Origin: CAZIVO01 sp964542765
Lineage (GTDB): Bacteria > Planctomycetota > UBA1135 > UBA2386
NCBI GenBank assembly: GCA_964542765.1
Contig: CAZIVO010000047.1
Coordinates: 1-24,966 of the forward strand
DNA: 24,966 nt
Direction: 5' to 3'
Positions 15,185 to 22,154 of the stretch are shown here, in pieces (positions within the stretch are counted from its first letter, which is position 1; every line of letters begins with the position of its first letter). A program made the translations under genes and the position numbers. The notes beneath the pieces are model-generated. The model had not been told where the DNA came from, searched no databases, and saw nothing but the letters and a program-made list of their open reading frames with translations.

Positions 15185-16216
15185 ATGAAGCCGCCGGAAA
15201 CTCTCGATGATCTGGGCCGCGGACTCCGCAACTTGCGGATATCCGTGACCGATCGTTGCAATCTTCGCTGCTCCTACTGCATGCCCGAAAAGGACTATGT
15301 CTGGATGCCTCACAAGGACATCCTCAAGTACGGTCAGTTCACCGAACTGGTGCGGGCTTTCGTCGGGCTGGGGGTGGATCGCGTTCGCCTGACGGGCGGC
15401 GAACCTCTCCTTCGCAAGGATCTCTATCGTCTGGTCGAGCAGCTATCCGGCATTGACGGTCTTCGCGATATCTCCCTGACCACCAATGGCGTGCTTTTGT
15501 CCGAGCATGCGCAAGCGCTTCGTGCTGCGGGCTTGCACCGGGTCACCATCAGTCTGGATACGCTGCAAGCCGAGAGGTTTAGGGCCTTCACCGGCCGCGA
15601 TCATCTCGCTCGCATTCTCGACGGGATCGAGCATGCTGCTTCGGCGGGTTTTGCTTGCATCAAGATCAATGCGGTCGTGATGAAGGGGAAAAACGATGAT
15701 GAACTCGAGGATCTACTCGCCTATGGGAAGCAGGTGGGGGCCGAGGTTCGCTTCATCGAATACATGGATGTCGGCGGCGCCACCAACTGGGCGGAGTCAC
15801 TCGTTTTCTCCAGGGAGGAGATGCTCGATCGTCTTGCGCGGCGCGGTGAGATCCGAACCTTGCCGAAGCGGGGGGCAGCACCTGCCGATCGTTTCATGCG
15901 AGATGATGGGGTGACCTTCGGGATCATCTCCTCGACGACGGAACCCTTTTGTGGCAGTTGTGATCGCAGCCGGATCACCGCCGATGGCATGTGGTATTTG
16001 TGTCTCTACGCGCGCGAAGCGGCGCTCGATTTCCGTTCGCCGTTGCGCGCCTATGCCTCGCAGGAAGAGTTGCGCGAGATGATCGTGACAGCTTGGCGTT
16101 CCCGCCAGGATCGCGGTGCCGAGGAGAGGCTCGCCCTGACAGCGCGCGGACCTCTGGCGAGCGTTGGCGAGCTGCGTGACCATCCCAACCTCGAGATGCA
16201 CCGGCGCGGCGGCTGA
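15185..16216 (+). CDS. moaA: GTP 3',8-cyclase MoaA (molybdenum cofactor biosynthesis)
   Basis: The 343-residue radical-SAM enzyme converts GTP to (8S)-3',8-cyclo-7,8-dihydroGTP, the first step of molybdopterin synthesis. The radical-SAM cluster motif CNLRCSYC gives Cys25, Cys29 and Cys32; TGGEPLLR (70-77) is the SAM-binding GGE block. The second cluster is CGSC (Cys256, Cys259) and Cys273 in ITADGMWYLCLY. The protein ends in MHRRGG, matching the conserved C-terminal Gly-Gly that is needed for the reaction in MoaA. Length is normal. No other cofactor gene (moaC, moeA, mogA, moaD/E) is in the window, so it stands alone here. It starts at ATG 15185; a weak -10-like CACAAT lies 9 nt upstream. Confidence 0.97.
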   Translation: MKPPETLDDLGRGLRNLRISVTDRCNLRCSYCMPEKDYVWMPHKDILKYGQFTELVRAFVGLGVDRVRLTGGEPLLRKDLYRLVEQLSGIDGLRDISLTTNGVLLSEHAQALRAAGLHRVTISLDTLQAERFRAFTGRDHLARILDGIEHAASAGFACIKINAVVMKGKNDDELEDLLAYGKQVGAEVRFIEYMDVGGATNWAESLVFSREEMLDRLARRGEIRTLPKRGAAPADRFMRDDGVTFGIISSTTEPFCGSCDRSRITADGMWYLCLYAREAALDFRSPLRAYASQEELREMIVTAWRSRQDRGAEERLALTARGPLASVGELRDHPNLEMHRRGG

Positions 16217-16240
16217 GAGCACCGCTCCTGCAGTGCGGCT

Positions 16241-18298
16241 TCAGCCACCCTTTTTCTTGGCCGGGACCAGGACCGGCGGTTTGTGGTNNNNNNNNNNNNN
16301 NNNNNNNNNNNNNNNNNNNNNNNNNNNNNNNNNNNNNNNNNNNNNNNNNNNNNNNNNNNNNNNNNNNNNNNNNNNNNNNNNNNNNNNCTCCTCCTCCGGC
16401 TCCAGTTCCATCGCTGGCATGACCGGTATCGGCGCCGCTCGCGAGAGGGTGTTCGCCGTGAAAGCCACGCTGCCGAAGAGAACCATGGGCAGGATCGGGT
16501 CGAGATTGGGGAGGCTGCCGTGCCGCTCGGCGAGGATGCCATGCTCGTTCTGCCGCAGTTGTGCGAGGTCGGCGAGCAGGTGCGGCGCGATGGCCTTCGC
16601 CGAGGGAAGGTCGCCGAGGTGGAAGTCGAAGCCTTCCTTTTGTGTTTCGCTGAGCATCAATTGCAAGAAGGGGTGGGCGCCACCCCAGAATTTCTCGAAG
16701 AGCGATGGGACATCGATCCAGCTGATGGCAGATGCCCGGACCTTGGCGATGCGGCGCTCTTGTAACAGTGAGGATGCCGGGAAGGGGCCGCGGTCCAGCA
16801 CTGCCTTGAGCGTCTGCGGATAGGCGCTGAAGAGGAGGTGCTTGGGGGTGACACACCAGGCAGGAGCGATGCCTGCCTCGTCGACGATGTTCAGGAAATG
16901 GATCGTGTGGTCGCCGTGGCTTACCTTTTTGAGATAGGTGCCGCGCAGGAGGCCTCCCCATCGGTTGCGGCGCTCCGGTTGGGCGCTGGCATACATTTCG
17001 TCCATGAATTTGCTGAAGCTGGCGGCGAACTTCGCGGGGTCCTTGAGAGTCACCGCCATGGTGGCTCCGGTGAGCACCAGACCGCCATCGCTGGGCGCGT
17101 TCCACAGGCAGACAACATTGCCGAGCGGGGCCAGCAGATCTTCTGCGAAATGCAGTCCGGTGCGCTGCTCGAGGGGATCGAGGAACTCGGCGCGAAGTTC
17201 CTGCACGGCGCGGGGTTCGATGAGTTCCAGGGTCTGCAAGAACTTCTCGAAGATCTCCAGGGGGTTGGCGCGCATCGCCATTGCCAGGCTGGCGTCACCG
17301 GGGATCAAAGCGAGTTCATCGGCGCTCAGAGGCCGTTCGCCGACGAGGCTGAGCAGGCCCTTGAGAGGGCCATCACAGGCGGTTTGGGTGCGCGTGGAAT
17401 ATCCGTCACCGTGAAGGCCCGATTCCGAGAGGATGGCAGTGACCTTGTCGAGGCCCAGTGGACCGAGGAAGGAGCGCTCCATTTCAGCCTGCAGATCGGC
17501 GGGTTGCTGTTCCCCTCCGTGCATTCCGAGCATGAGTGGGAGTATCTGCTCGATATCGACCCAGGAGCGGAAGGCTGGCCGCTCGACGCCGATTTCGTCG
17601 CGCAAGGCTGCCAAGCGCGGGTTCTTGTTGAGGCCGTCCATGCCGCGCAGTCGGGCGAGGATCGCTGGTGCCTCGCCTTCGCCGATGGCGAGCACCAGGT
17701 AACCATCTACGACGGCCCACAGGGCCGGTGGTCCGCTCTTGGGGAAGGGCAAGGCGCGGAATCGATGTCCGCTGAAGGTGGCTGGTGCGCGGTGGGCGGG
17801 GCCGTGAAAGCGCCAGCCGTCTTCATTGAGGATGGACTCCACCATTCTCATCCCGCGTTCGACGGAAGCGGTCGCCTCGATTCCTACCTTGGCCACCAGA
17901 CCAGCCCGGAACTTGGCGGGCAACTCCGTCGTCACGACATTCGAAAGGTACAGGCATCCCGGGCTACGAACGATCTTGAGGCAGAGGTTGAAGAATTCGA
18001 TGCCGCTGTCGGCATCTTCTCCGAGTTGACCCTTGATCATGCCGCGTGTCGCCTGCTCCAGCTTGCTGATCAGGGCGCGCACCTGCGGCTCGGCCATCAA
18101 GAGTTCGGTTTGATTGCTGCTTTGGGGGTCCGGCTCTGCTTCGCCGAACCACTCCATGAAGGCGATGGCGTCTTTTGGTGCGGCCCGGAGGATCGCCGGG
18201 TCTTCGGGGAGGGGAGGCACTCCCAAGGGAGAAGGAATCCCCAAGGTTCCGAAGATCATGAAGATCATTGCCAGAAAGATTTCCATGAGGGATGCCAT
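16241..18298 (-). CDS. Large exported/anchored protein of unknown family, C-terminus interrupted by assembly gap
   Basis: From ATG 18298 the frame runs about 637 residues to the gap at 16387, and a frame on the far side ends at a stop at 16241. The start is supported by AAGGA 7 nt upstream. Residues 1-20 are hydrophobic (MEIFLAMIFMIFGTLG), an anchor or signal lacking positive charge, followed by a Pro-rich linker. The body has no motif I can assign: it alternates helices and strands, with blocks such as DAIAFMEWFGEAEPD and SWVDIEQILPLML, and looks like the large DUF3352-type proteins of Planctomycetota, but that is a loose impression. Before the gap the sequence becomes Pro/Glu-rich (PVMPAMELEPEEE); after it reads PPVLVPAKKKGG. 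Because the gap is a 100-N placeholder, the joining frame and true length are unknown. It lies 60 nt downstream of the sirtuin on the same strand. Confidence 0.7.
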   Translation of the reverse strand: MASLMEIFLAMIFMIFGTLGIPSPLGVPPLPEDPAILRAAPKDAIAFMEWFGEAEPDPQSSNQTELLMAEPQVRALISKLEQATRGMIKGQLGEDADSGIEFFNLCLKIVRSPGCLYLSNVVTTELPAKFRAGLVAKVGIEATASVERGMRMVESILNEDGWRFHGPAHRAPATFSGHRFRALPFPKSGPPALWAVVDGYLVLAIGEGEAPAILARLRGMDGLNKNPRLAALRDEIGVERPAFRSWVDIEQILPLMLGMHGGEQQPADLQAEMERSFLGPLGLDKVTAILSESGLHGDGYSTRTQTACDGPLKGLLSLVGERPLSADELALIPGDASLAMAMRANPLEIFEKFLQTLELIEPRAVQELRAEFLDPLEQRTGLHFAEDLLAPLGNVVCLWNAPSDGGLVLTGATMAVTLKDPAKFAASFSKFMDEMYASAQPERRNRWGGLLRGTYLKKVSHGDHTIHFLNIVDEAGIAPAWCVTPKHLLFSAYPQTLKAVLDRGPFPASSLLQERRIAKVRASAISWIDVPSLFEKFWGGAHPFLQLMLSETQKEGFDFHLGDLPSAKAIAPHLLADLAQLRQNEHGILAERHGSLPNLDPILPMVLFGSVAFTANTLSRAAPIPVMPAMELEPEEEXXXXXXXXXXXXXXXXXXXXXXXXXXXXXXXXXXHKPPVLVPAKKKGG
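16288..16387. other. Assembly gap of 100 Ns
   Basis: Exactly 100 undetermined bases, the conventional placeholder for a scaffold gap of unknown size. It falls in the C-terminal coding region of the large unknown protein, next to Pro/Glu/Lys-rich sequence that may be repetitive. Confidence 0.98.
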
Positions 18299-18358
18299 GC
18301 GTATGTCCTTTGCTCGGGCGTTGGGGACTAGGCATTCAACGGCAGGGGCTGGCCAAGA

Positions 18359-19183
18359 TCAAGCCAGCTGATCGATGACTTCATCGACGAGGGCAGGAAT
18401 CATGGAGACAGCTGTGCCCGCTACGGCTCTGCCGTTGGCCTGACCCCGAGCCATCGCTGAAAAGGGATTGTCCGCCGGGTCGATCACGATCATGGGTGCC
18501 TCGCGGGCCGCGCAGATCTCAGCGATATGCATCGGCAAGCTGGTAGCTCCCGAGGTGCCGATGACGATCAACAGAGAGGCTTGTTGGGCGGCCTCGAGAG
18601 AACTTTCGTAGCGGTAGTAATCTTCGTCGTAGCACTCGTCGAACCAGAGCACGTGGGGCCGGCTCAGTTCGCCGCAATGCGGACAGGCGAGGAGATCCAG
18701 TTCTTCGGTGCCGAGTGCTCGATCCTCATTCCAGTTCTCGGTCAAGCTTTCGGGGAGATCTCGAACTTCGGATGAACACTCGCGCGAGCATCGCATGAAA
18801 CCGATGTTGCCATGGATCTCGTAGGTGCGATGGCTTGATTGTCCGGCACGGAGATGCAGCCCATCGACGTTTTGTGTGATCAGCAAGAACCTGTTGCCCA
18901 GGGCTTCTTCGAGCGAGACCAGTGCTCGGTGTGCGGCGTTCGGAGCGGCTTTCATGCACAGGCCCAGGCGATAGAGATACCAGCCCCAGATCTCGGTGGG
19001 CATGGCCTGGAAGGCAGCGAGTGTCGCCAGTTCCTGCGGATGGTAGTGGCGTGATCCAACGGTCCAGATGCCCTCGGTGCCGCGGAAGGTCGGGATACCG
19101 CTCTCGGCAGAGATGCCCGCGCCGGTCAAGACCAGGATGGGACCGGATCTGGCGCTCGATCCTTCGATGCAGGGGGGAGGCAT
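18359..19183 (-). CDS. NAD-dependent protein deacylase, SIR2 family (CobB-like, class III)
   Basis: The 274-residue sirtuin removes acyl groups from lysines using NAD, releasing nicotinamide and O-acyl-ADP-ribose, in the cytoplasm. It has GAGISAESGIPTFRG (21-35, NAD binding), TQNVDGLH (103-110), the catalytic His124 in EIHGN, and zinc ligands Cys132, Cys136, Cys167 and Cys170. RPHVLWFDE (175-183) is the class III version of this block. Tyr69 and Arg72 (WYLYR) match the Y-x-x-R pair that in CobB and SIRT5 binds succinyl and other acidic acyl groups, so desuccinylase as well as deacetylase activity is likely. The start is the ATG at 19183, without an obvious ribosome binding site. It is divergent from the lyase gene at 19287 and probably cotranscribed with the downstream gene at 18298. 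Confidence 0.95.
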   Translation of the reverse strand: MPPPCIEGSSARSGPILVLTGAGISAESGIPTFRGTEGIWTVGSRHYHPQELATLAAFQAMPTEIWGWYLYRLGLCMKAAPNAAHRALVSLEEALGNRFLLITQNVDGLHLRAGQSSHRTYEIHGNIGFMRCSRECSSEVRDLPESLTENWNEDRALGTEELDLLACPHCGELSRPHVLWFDECYDEDYYRYESSLEAAQQASLLIVIGTSGATSLPMHIAEICAAREAPMIVIDPADNPFSAMARGQANGRAVAGTAVSMIPALVDEVIDQLA

Positions 19184-19286
19184 GTGAGAAGTTTAGCTTG
19201 CTGGATGCCGGGAAAGGTTTGTGCTCGAGCGTGGCTTACTTGGCGATGGACTCGAAGAGCGAGGCGATAGGTGCCATCATGGTGGC

Positions 19287-21407
19287 ATGTCCACGGTCAG
19301 GTTGACAGGGATAGGGTTGCTCGCTGTCGGTGTGGCTGCGCAGGGGTGGCGGCCGCCGGAACTGGCCAGGTTCGAACTGGTGCCGCCGGTAGAGAAACCG
19401 ATCGTCAGTTGCACACCGCCCGAACTCGAACGCTTGCGCGGTGCATGGAAGGCTTCTGGCGCCCTGCACCGTGGTGTAGCCTCCTTGATCGAACGCGCCG
19501 AGGCGGCTTTGGCGAGCGCGGTGACCTATCCGCCACGAGGTGGTCAGCACAATCAGTGGTACCAGTGCGAGGCTTGCCAGATTGATCTTGTGACGGTGGA
19601 CGATACGCATCATCGATGCCGACGTTGTCGGAAGGTCTATAGCGGATCTCCCTACGATGACGTGATCTATGCTCGTCGGCATCGGCAGAACCTCGGGCAG
19701 CTTCATGACGCGGCCTGGGCTTGGGCCATCACCGGCGAGGAACGTTACGCCGTGCGTGCGCGGGAGATCTTGCTGGGCTATGCCGATCGCTACCGGCGAT
19801 ATCCCTATCACGACAGCCGGTTGGGCAATACGTCCAAGGCGGGCGGCAAACTCGCCGAGCAGACCCTGACCGAGGCTTCGGCCTTTTCGAGTCTGATCGC
19901 CCCAGCCTACGACCTCCTGTGCCACTGGCTATCGCCCGACGACCGCAGCCGGATCTGCGATGGCTTGATTTTGCCGATGCTCAAGAACATCGACAAGCAT
20001 CGCGCGGGCAAGAGTAACTGGCAGACCTGGCACAACGCAGCCTTCGTCTGGGGTGGTGCCGTGCTGGGTGATGCGCGATGGGTGCGCAAGGGCATCGAGC
20101 AAAAGGGCAATGGTTTCCTCTCGCAGATGGAAACGAGCGTCACCCCCGAAGGCATGTGGTACGAGAATAGCTGGGGCTATCACTTCTACACCCTGCGCGC
20201 GATGGTCCTTATTGCCGAGGGCTGCCGCCGGCTCGGCATCGATCTGTGGGGGCATCCGCAGTTCTTGAAGATGTTCACCGTGCCGGTTCGCTACACGATG
20301 GCCGATGCGAGCTTGCCGCGCTTTGGCGATGATGTGCAATCTTCGGTGTTCAAGGTGACCGATCTTCTGGAGCCGGCGTATCGATCGAGCGGGGATCCCG
20401 CCATCCTCTCCCTGTTGCCGGCCAAGCCGAACTTCGCTTCGATTCTCCTTGGGCGGAACCCGGCGCAGGTGGTTGCGCCGCTCGAACTCAGCAGCGAGGT
20501 TTTTCCGGGTGCCGGCCACGCGATGTTGCGCAATCCAAAACGGATGACCGCGGCCTTGACCTTTGGGCCTTTCGGTGGCTTCCATGGCCACTTCGACAAG
20601 CTGAGCTTCGTTTTCTTCGCGCAGCAATCCGAACTGGCGGTCGACTCCGGTCGAGCTGCCAGTCAGGCTTACCGTCTGCCGATCCACCGAGACTGGTACC
20701 GGGCGACGCTCAGTCACAATACCGTTGTCGTCGACCGCTCATCGCAGGAGGGAACCGCTGGCGAGCTGACTTTGTTTGCAACCAGCGATCGTTGCACGGC
20801 GGTGGCAGCGCGGGTCGACAAGGCTCATCGCGGCATCTCCCACGAGCGGCTCCTCGTATTGATGCCCGACTACTTGCTGGTTCTCGATGAATTGCGGTCA
20901 AAACGCCGCCACCGGTACGACTGGTGGTATCACGCGCGTGCTGCGAAGGTCGAGTGCGCCATGGCGGATAAGGACTTCGAATGGCCCGAGGATTACCCGG
21001 GGACGGAATACACGGCTAGATTGCGCGGCGGTCGCGGTAGTGATCCGTTTGTGGTGAATTTCGTGGGCGCTGAAGGCCGCCCCGATCAGCGGCTCACGGT
21101 CGCAGCGGGAAAGGGGACCCAGGTAACGATCGGCGATGGTCCCGGTGCCAGTGTGAACGAGCGCATTCCTTTATGCGTGCTCACGCGTGTCGGCATGCGC
21201 CAGCGCTTTGCCGTGGTCGTGGAACCTGTTTCGAAGGGTGGGACGGCGATGGTCAGCCGGGTCACACTGACTTCGAAGAACGGTGCCTTGCAGGTCGTGG
21301 TGCAGCGCGGCGAGCAGGAGGACCGGATCTCCTATCGATCTGGAGGCGGTCGCATCCAGATCGAGTCGCAGGGGGAATTGTTGCTCTCCGGCAGTGGTAA
21401 GCGATAG
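19287..21407 (+). CDS. Exported heparinase II/III-like polysaccharide lyase with N-terminal zinc-ribbon-like motif
   Basis: The 706-residue protein has a signal peptide (STVRLTGIGLLAVGVAAQ, cleaved near residue 19), so it works in the periplasm or outside. The alpha/alpha toroid region contains NWQTWHNAA (244-252) and YENSWGYHFYTL (292-303), bearing candidate active-site Asn/His and Tyr residues. The beta-sandwich region begins near residue 400 and carries FHGHFDKLSF (432-441) and LSHNTVVVD (475-483), typical of heparinase II/III and related alginate lyases. These enzymes cleave uronic-acid-containing polysaccharides by beta-elimination; which one is not clear. Cys94/Cys97 and Cys111/Cys114 form a C-x2-C...C-x2-C zinc-ribbon-like unit in the N-terminal part. 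I start at ATG 19287 because it gives the signal peptide; an upstream in-frame ATG at 19221 does not. It converges on tonB with a 7-nt gap. Confidence 0.88.
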   Translation: MSTVRLTGIGLLAVGVAAQGWRPPELARFELVPPVEKPIVSCTPPELERLRGAWKASGALHRGVASLIERAEAALASAVTYPPRGGQHNQWYQCEACQIDLVTVDDTHHRCRRCRKVYSGSPYDDVIYARRHRQNLGQLHDAAWAWAITGEERYAVRAREILLGYADRYRRYPYHDSRLGNTSKAGGKLAEQTLTEASAFSSLIAPAYDLLCHWLSPDDRSRICDGLILPMLKNIDKHRAGKSNWQTWHNAAFVWGGAVLGDARWVRKGIEQKGNGFLSQMETSVTPEGMWYENSWGYHFYTLRAMVLIAEGCRRLGIDLWGHPQFLKMFTVPVRYTMADASLPRFGDDVQSSVFKVTDLLEPAYRSSGDPAILSLLPAKPNFASILLGRNPAQVVAPLELSSEVFPGAGHAMLRNPKRMTAALTFGPFGGFHGHFDKLSFVFFAQQSELAVDSGRAASQAYRLPIHRDWYRATLSHNTVVVDRSSQEGTAGELTLFATSDRCTAVAARVDKAHRGISHERLLVLMPDYLLVLDELRSKRRHRYDWWYHARAAKVECAMADKDFEWPEDYPGTEYTARLRGGRGSDPFVVNFVGAEGRPDQRLTVAAGKGTQVTIGDGPGASVNERIPLCVLTRVGMRQRFAVVVEPVSKGGTAMVSRVTLTSKNGALQVVVQRGEQEDRISYRSGGGRIQIESQGELLLSGSGKR

Positions 21408-21414
21408 CTCGGCG

Positions 21415-22062
21415 TCAGTCTTTCAGCCGGAAGCGGACGGTTTGAAGAATGATATCGACCATGGCTTGGTTGCCACGGCGGGCAGGTTGGAAGCGCCACT
21501 TGCGCGCTGCTTTCAGGGCGGCGCGATTGAGGATCGGCCAGCGGCAGGGTTGTGCCACCTCGACATGATCGACTTCGCCGGTCGCCGAGACCCGCAATCG
21601 CAACTGGATCTCGCCCTCCTGGCCGAGCCGTCGCGCCTCCTTTGGGTAGGGCGGGTGCTCATTCTTGTCGTCGATTCGTTGGCAGCGGACCAGCTCTGCC
21701 GGGGGAGGAGGGATCGCGGCAGGTGGTTCCTTCTCTGCGGGAGGTTGCAGACGCGCCAGGGCTTTTTTGGTGATGGGCGGGCGTGGTTCGAGTGGCTTGG
21801 GAGCAGGCTTCGGTTTCGGCTCGAGGTCCGAGAAATCTTCGGTGCTATCCAGGTCGGGTTCTGCGAGTTCCACGGGTTTGAACACCACCGCGAGCGGGAC
21901 TCTTTCATCGGCGAGCGGCGTCATCGGCGGGGTCGGTTCAGGCACTGCGATCCGCAGGTGACGGATCGCGGGCCTGGTGAATTCGGTGCCGACCGCGATT
22001 CCGATCCCGAAGATCAAAAACGCGTGCAACCCTAGTGACATCAAGAGGAAACGAAAGTGCAT
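21415..22062 (-). CDS. tonB: TonB family energy-transducing protein
   Basis: The 215-residue protein has the TonB plan: an N-terminal inner-membrane anchor (FRFLLMSLGLHAFLIFGIGIAVG, about residues 3-25, with the SxxxH-like Ser9/His13), a periplasmic spacer rich in Pro, Lys and Glu (EPKPKPAPKPLEPRPP, about 80-95, and further PPAEKEPP), and a C-terminal domain with YPKEARRLGQEGEIQLRLRV (about 138-157) and AARKWRFQPARRG. TonB passes energy from ExbB/ExbD at the inner membrane to outer-membrane receptors. It is divergent from a TonB-dependent receptor, its probable partner, across a 92-nt region with two inverted repeats. No exbB or exbD is in the window. A -10-like TAGAAT sits 12 nt before the ATG. 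Confidence 0.93.
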   Translation of the reverse strand: MHFRFLLMSLGLHAFLIFGIGIAVGTEFTRPAIRHLRIAVPEPTPPMTPLADERVPLAVVFKPVELAEPDLDSTEDFSDLEPKPKPAPKPLEPRPPITKKALARLQPPAEKEPPAAIPPPPAELVRCQRIDDKNEHPPYPKEARRLGQEGEIQLRLRVSATGEVDHVEVAQPCRWPILNRAALKAARKWRFQPARRGNQAMVDIILQTVRFRLKD

Positions 22063-22074
22063 CTGAGCTGAATT

Positions 22075-22080
22075 ATTCTA
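22075..22080 (-). promoter_or_regulatory. Possible -10 box for tonB
   Basis: TAGAAT on the minus strand, 12 nt before the tonB ATG at 22062, would give a leader of only about 5 nt. No good -35 is visible. The same hexamer stands just upstream of the gene at 903. Confidence 0.3.
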
Positions 22081-22089
22081 CGATGAGGT

Positions 22090-22116
22090 TGAACGTGAGG
22101 CGAGGAGCCACGTTCA
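22090..22116. promoter_or_regulatory. 8-bp inverted repeat between tonB and the receptor gene
   Basis: TGAACGTG (22090-22097) and CACGTTCA (22109-22116) are perfect inverted copies separated by 11 nt, placing half-site centres about 19 bp apart, near two helical turns. It lies upstream of both divergent genes, as expected for an operator of a dimeric regulator controlling uptake. Confidence 0.5.
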
Positions 22117-22117
22117 C

Positions 22118-22130
22118 TTCGAGGCTCGAA
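22118..22130. promoter_or_regulatory. 13-bp odd-centred palindrome next to the first inverted repeat
   Basis: TTCGAG, a central G, then CTCGAA: a perfect dyad that starts 1 nt after the larger inverted repeat ends. It could be a second operator, or part of one composite site, between tonB and the receptor. Confidence 0.45.
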
Positions 22131-22154
22131 ATCGACACACTTGTCCAGCCATAG

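Noticed and set aside
16838..18331. 497-codon plus-strand frame opposite the unknown exported protein
   Set aside because: The minus frame has a good ribosome binding site and N-terminal anchor and follows the sirtuin; the plus frame is His/Gly/Glu-biased without motifs.
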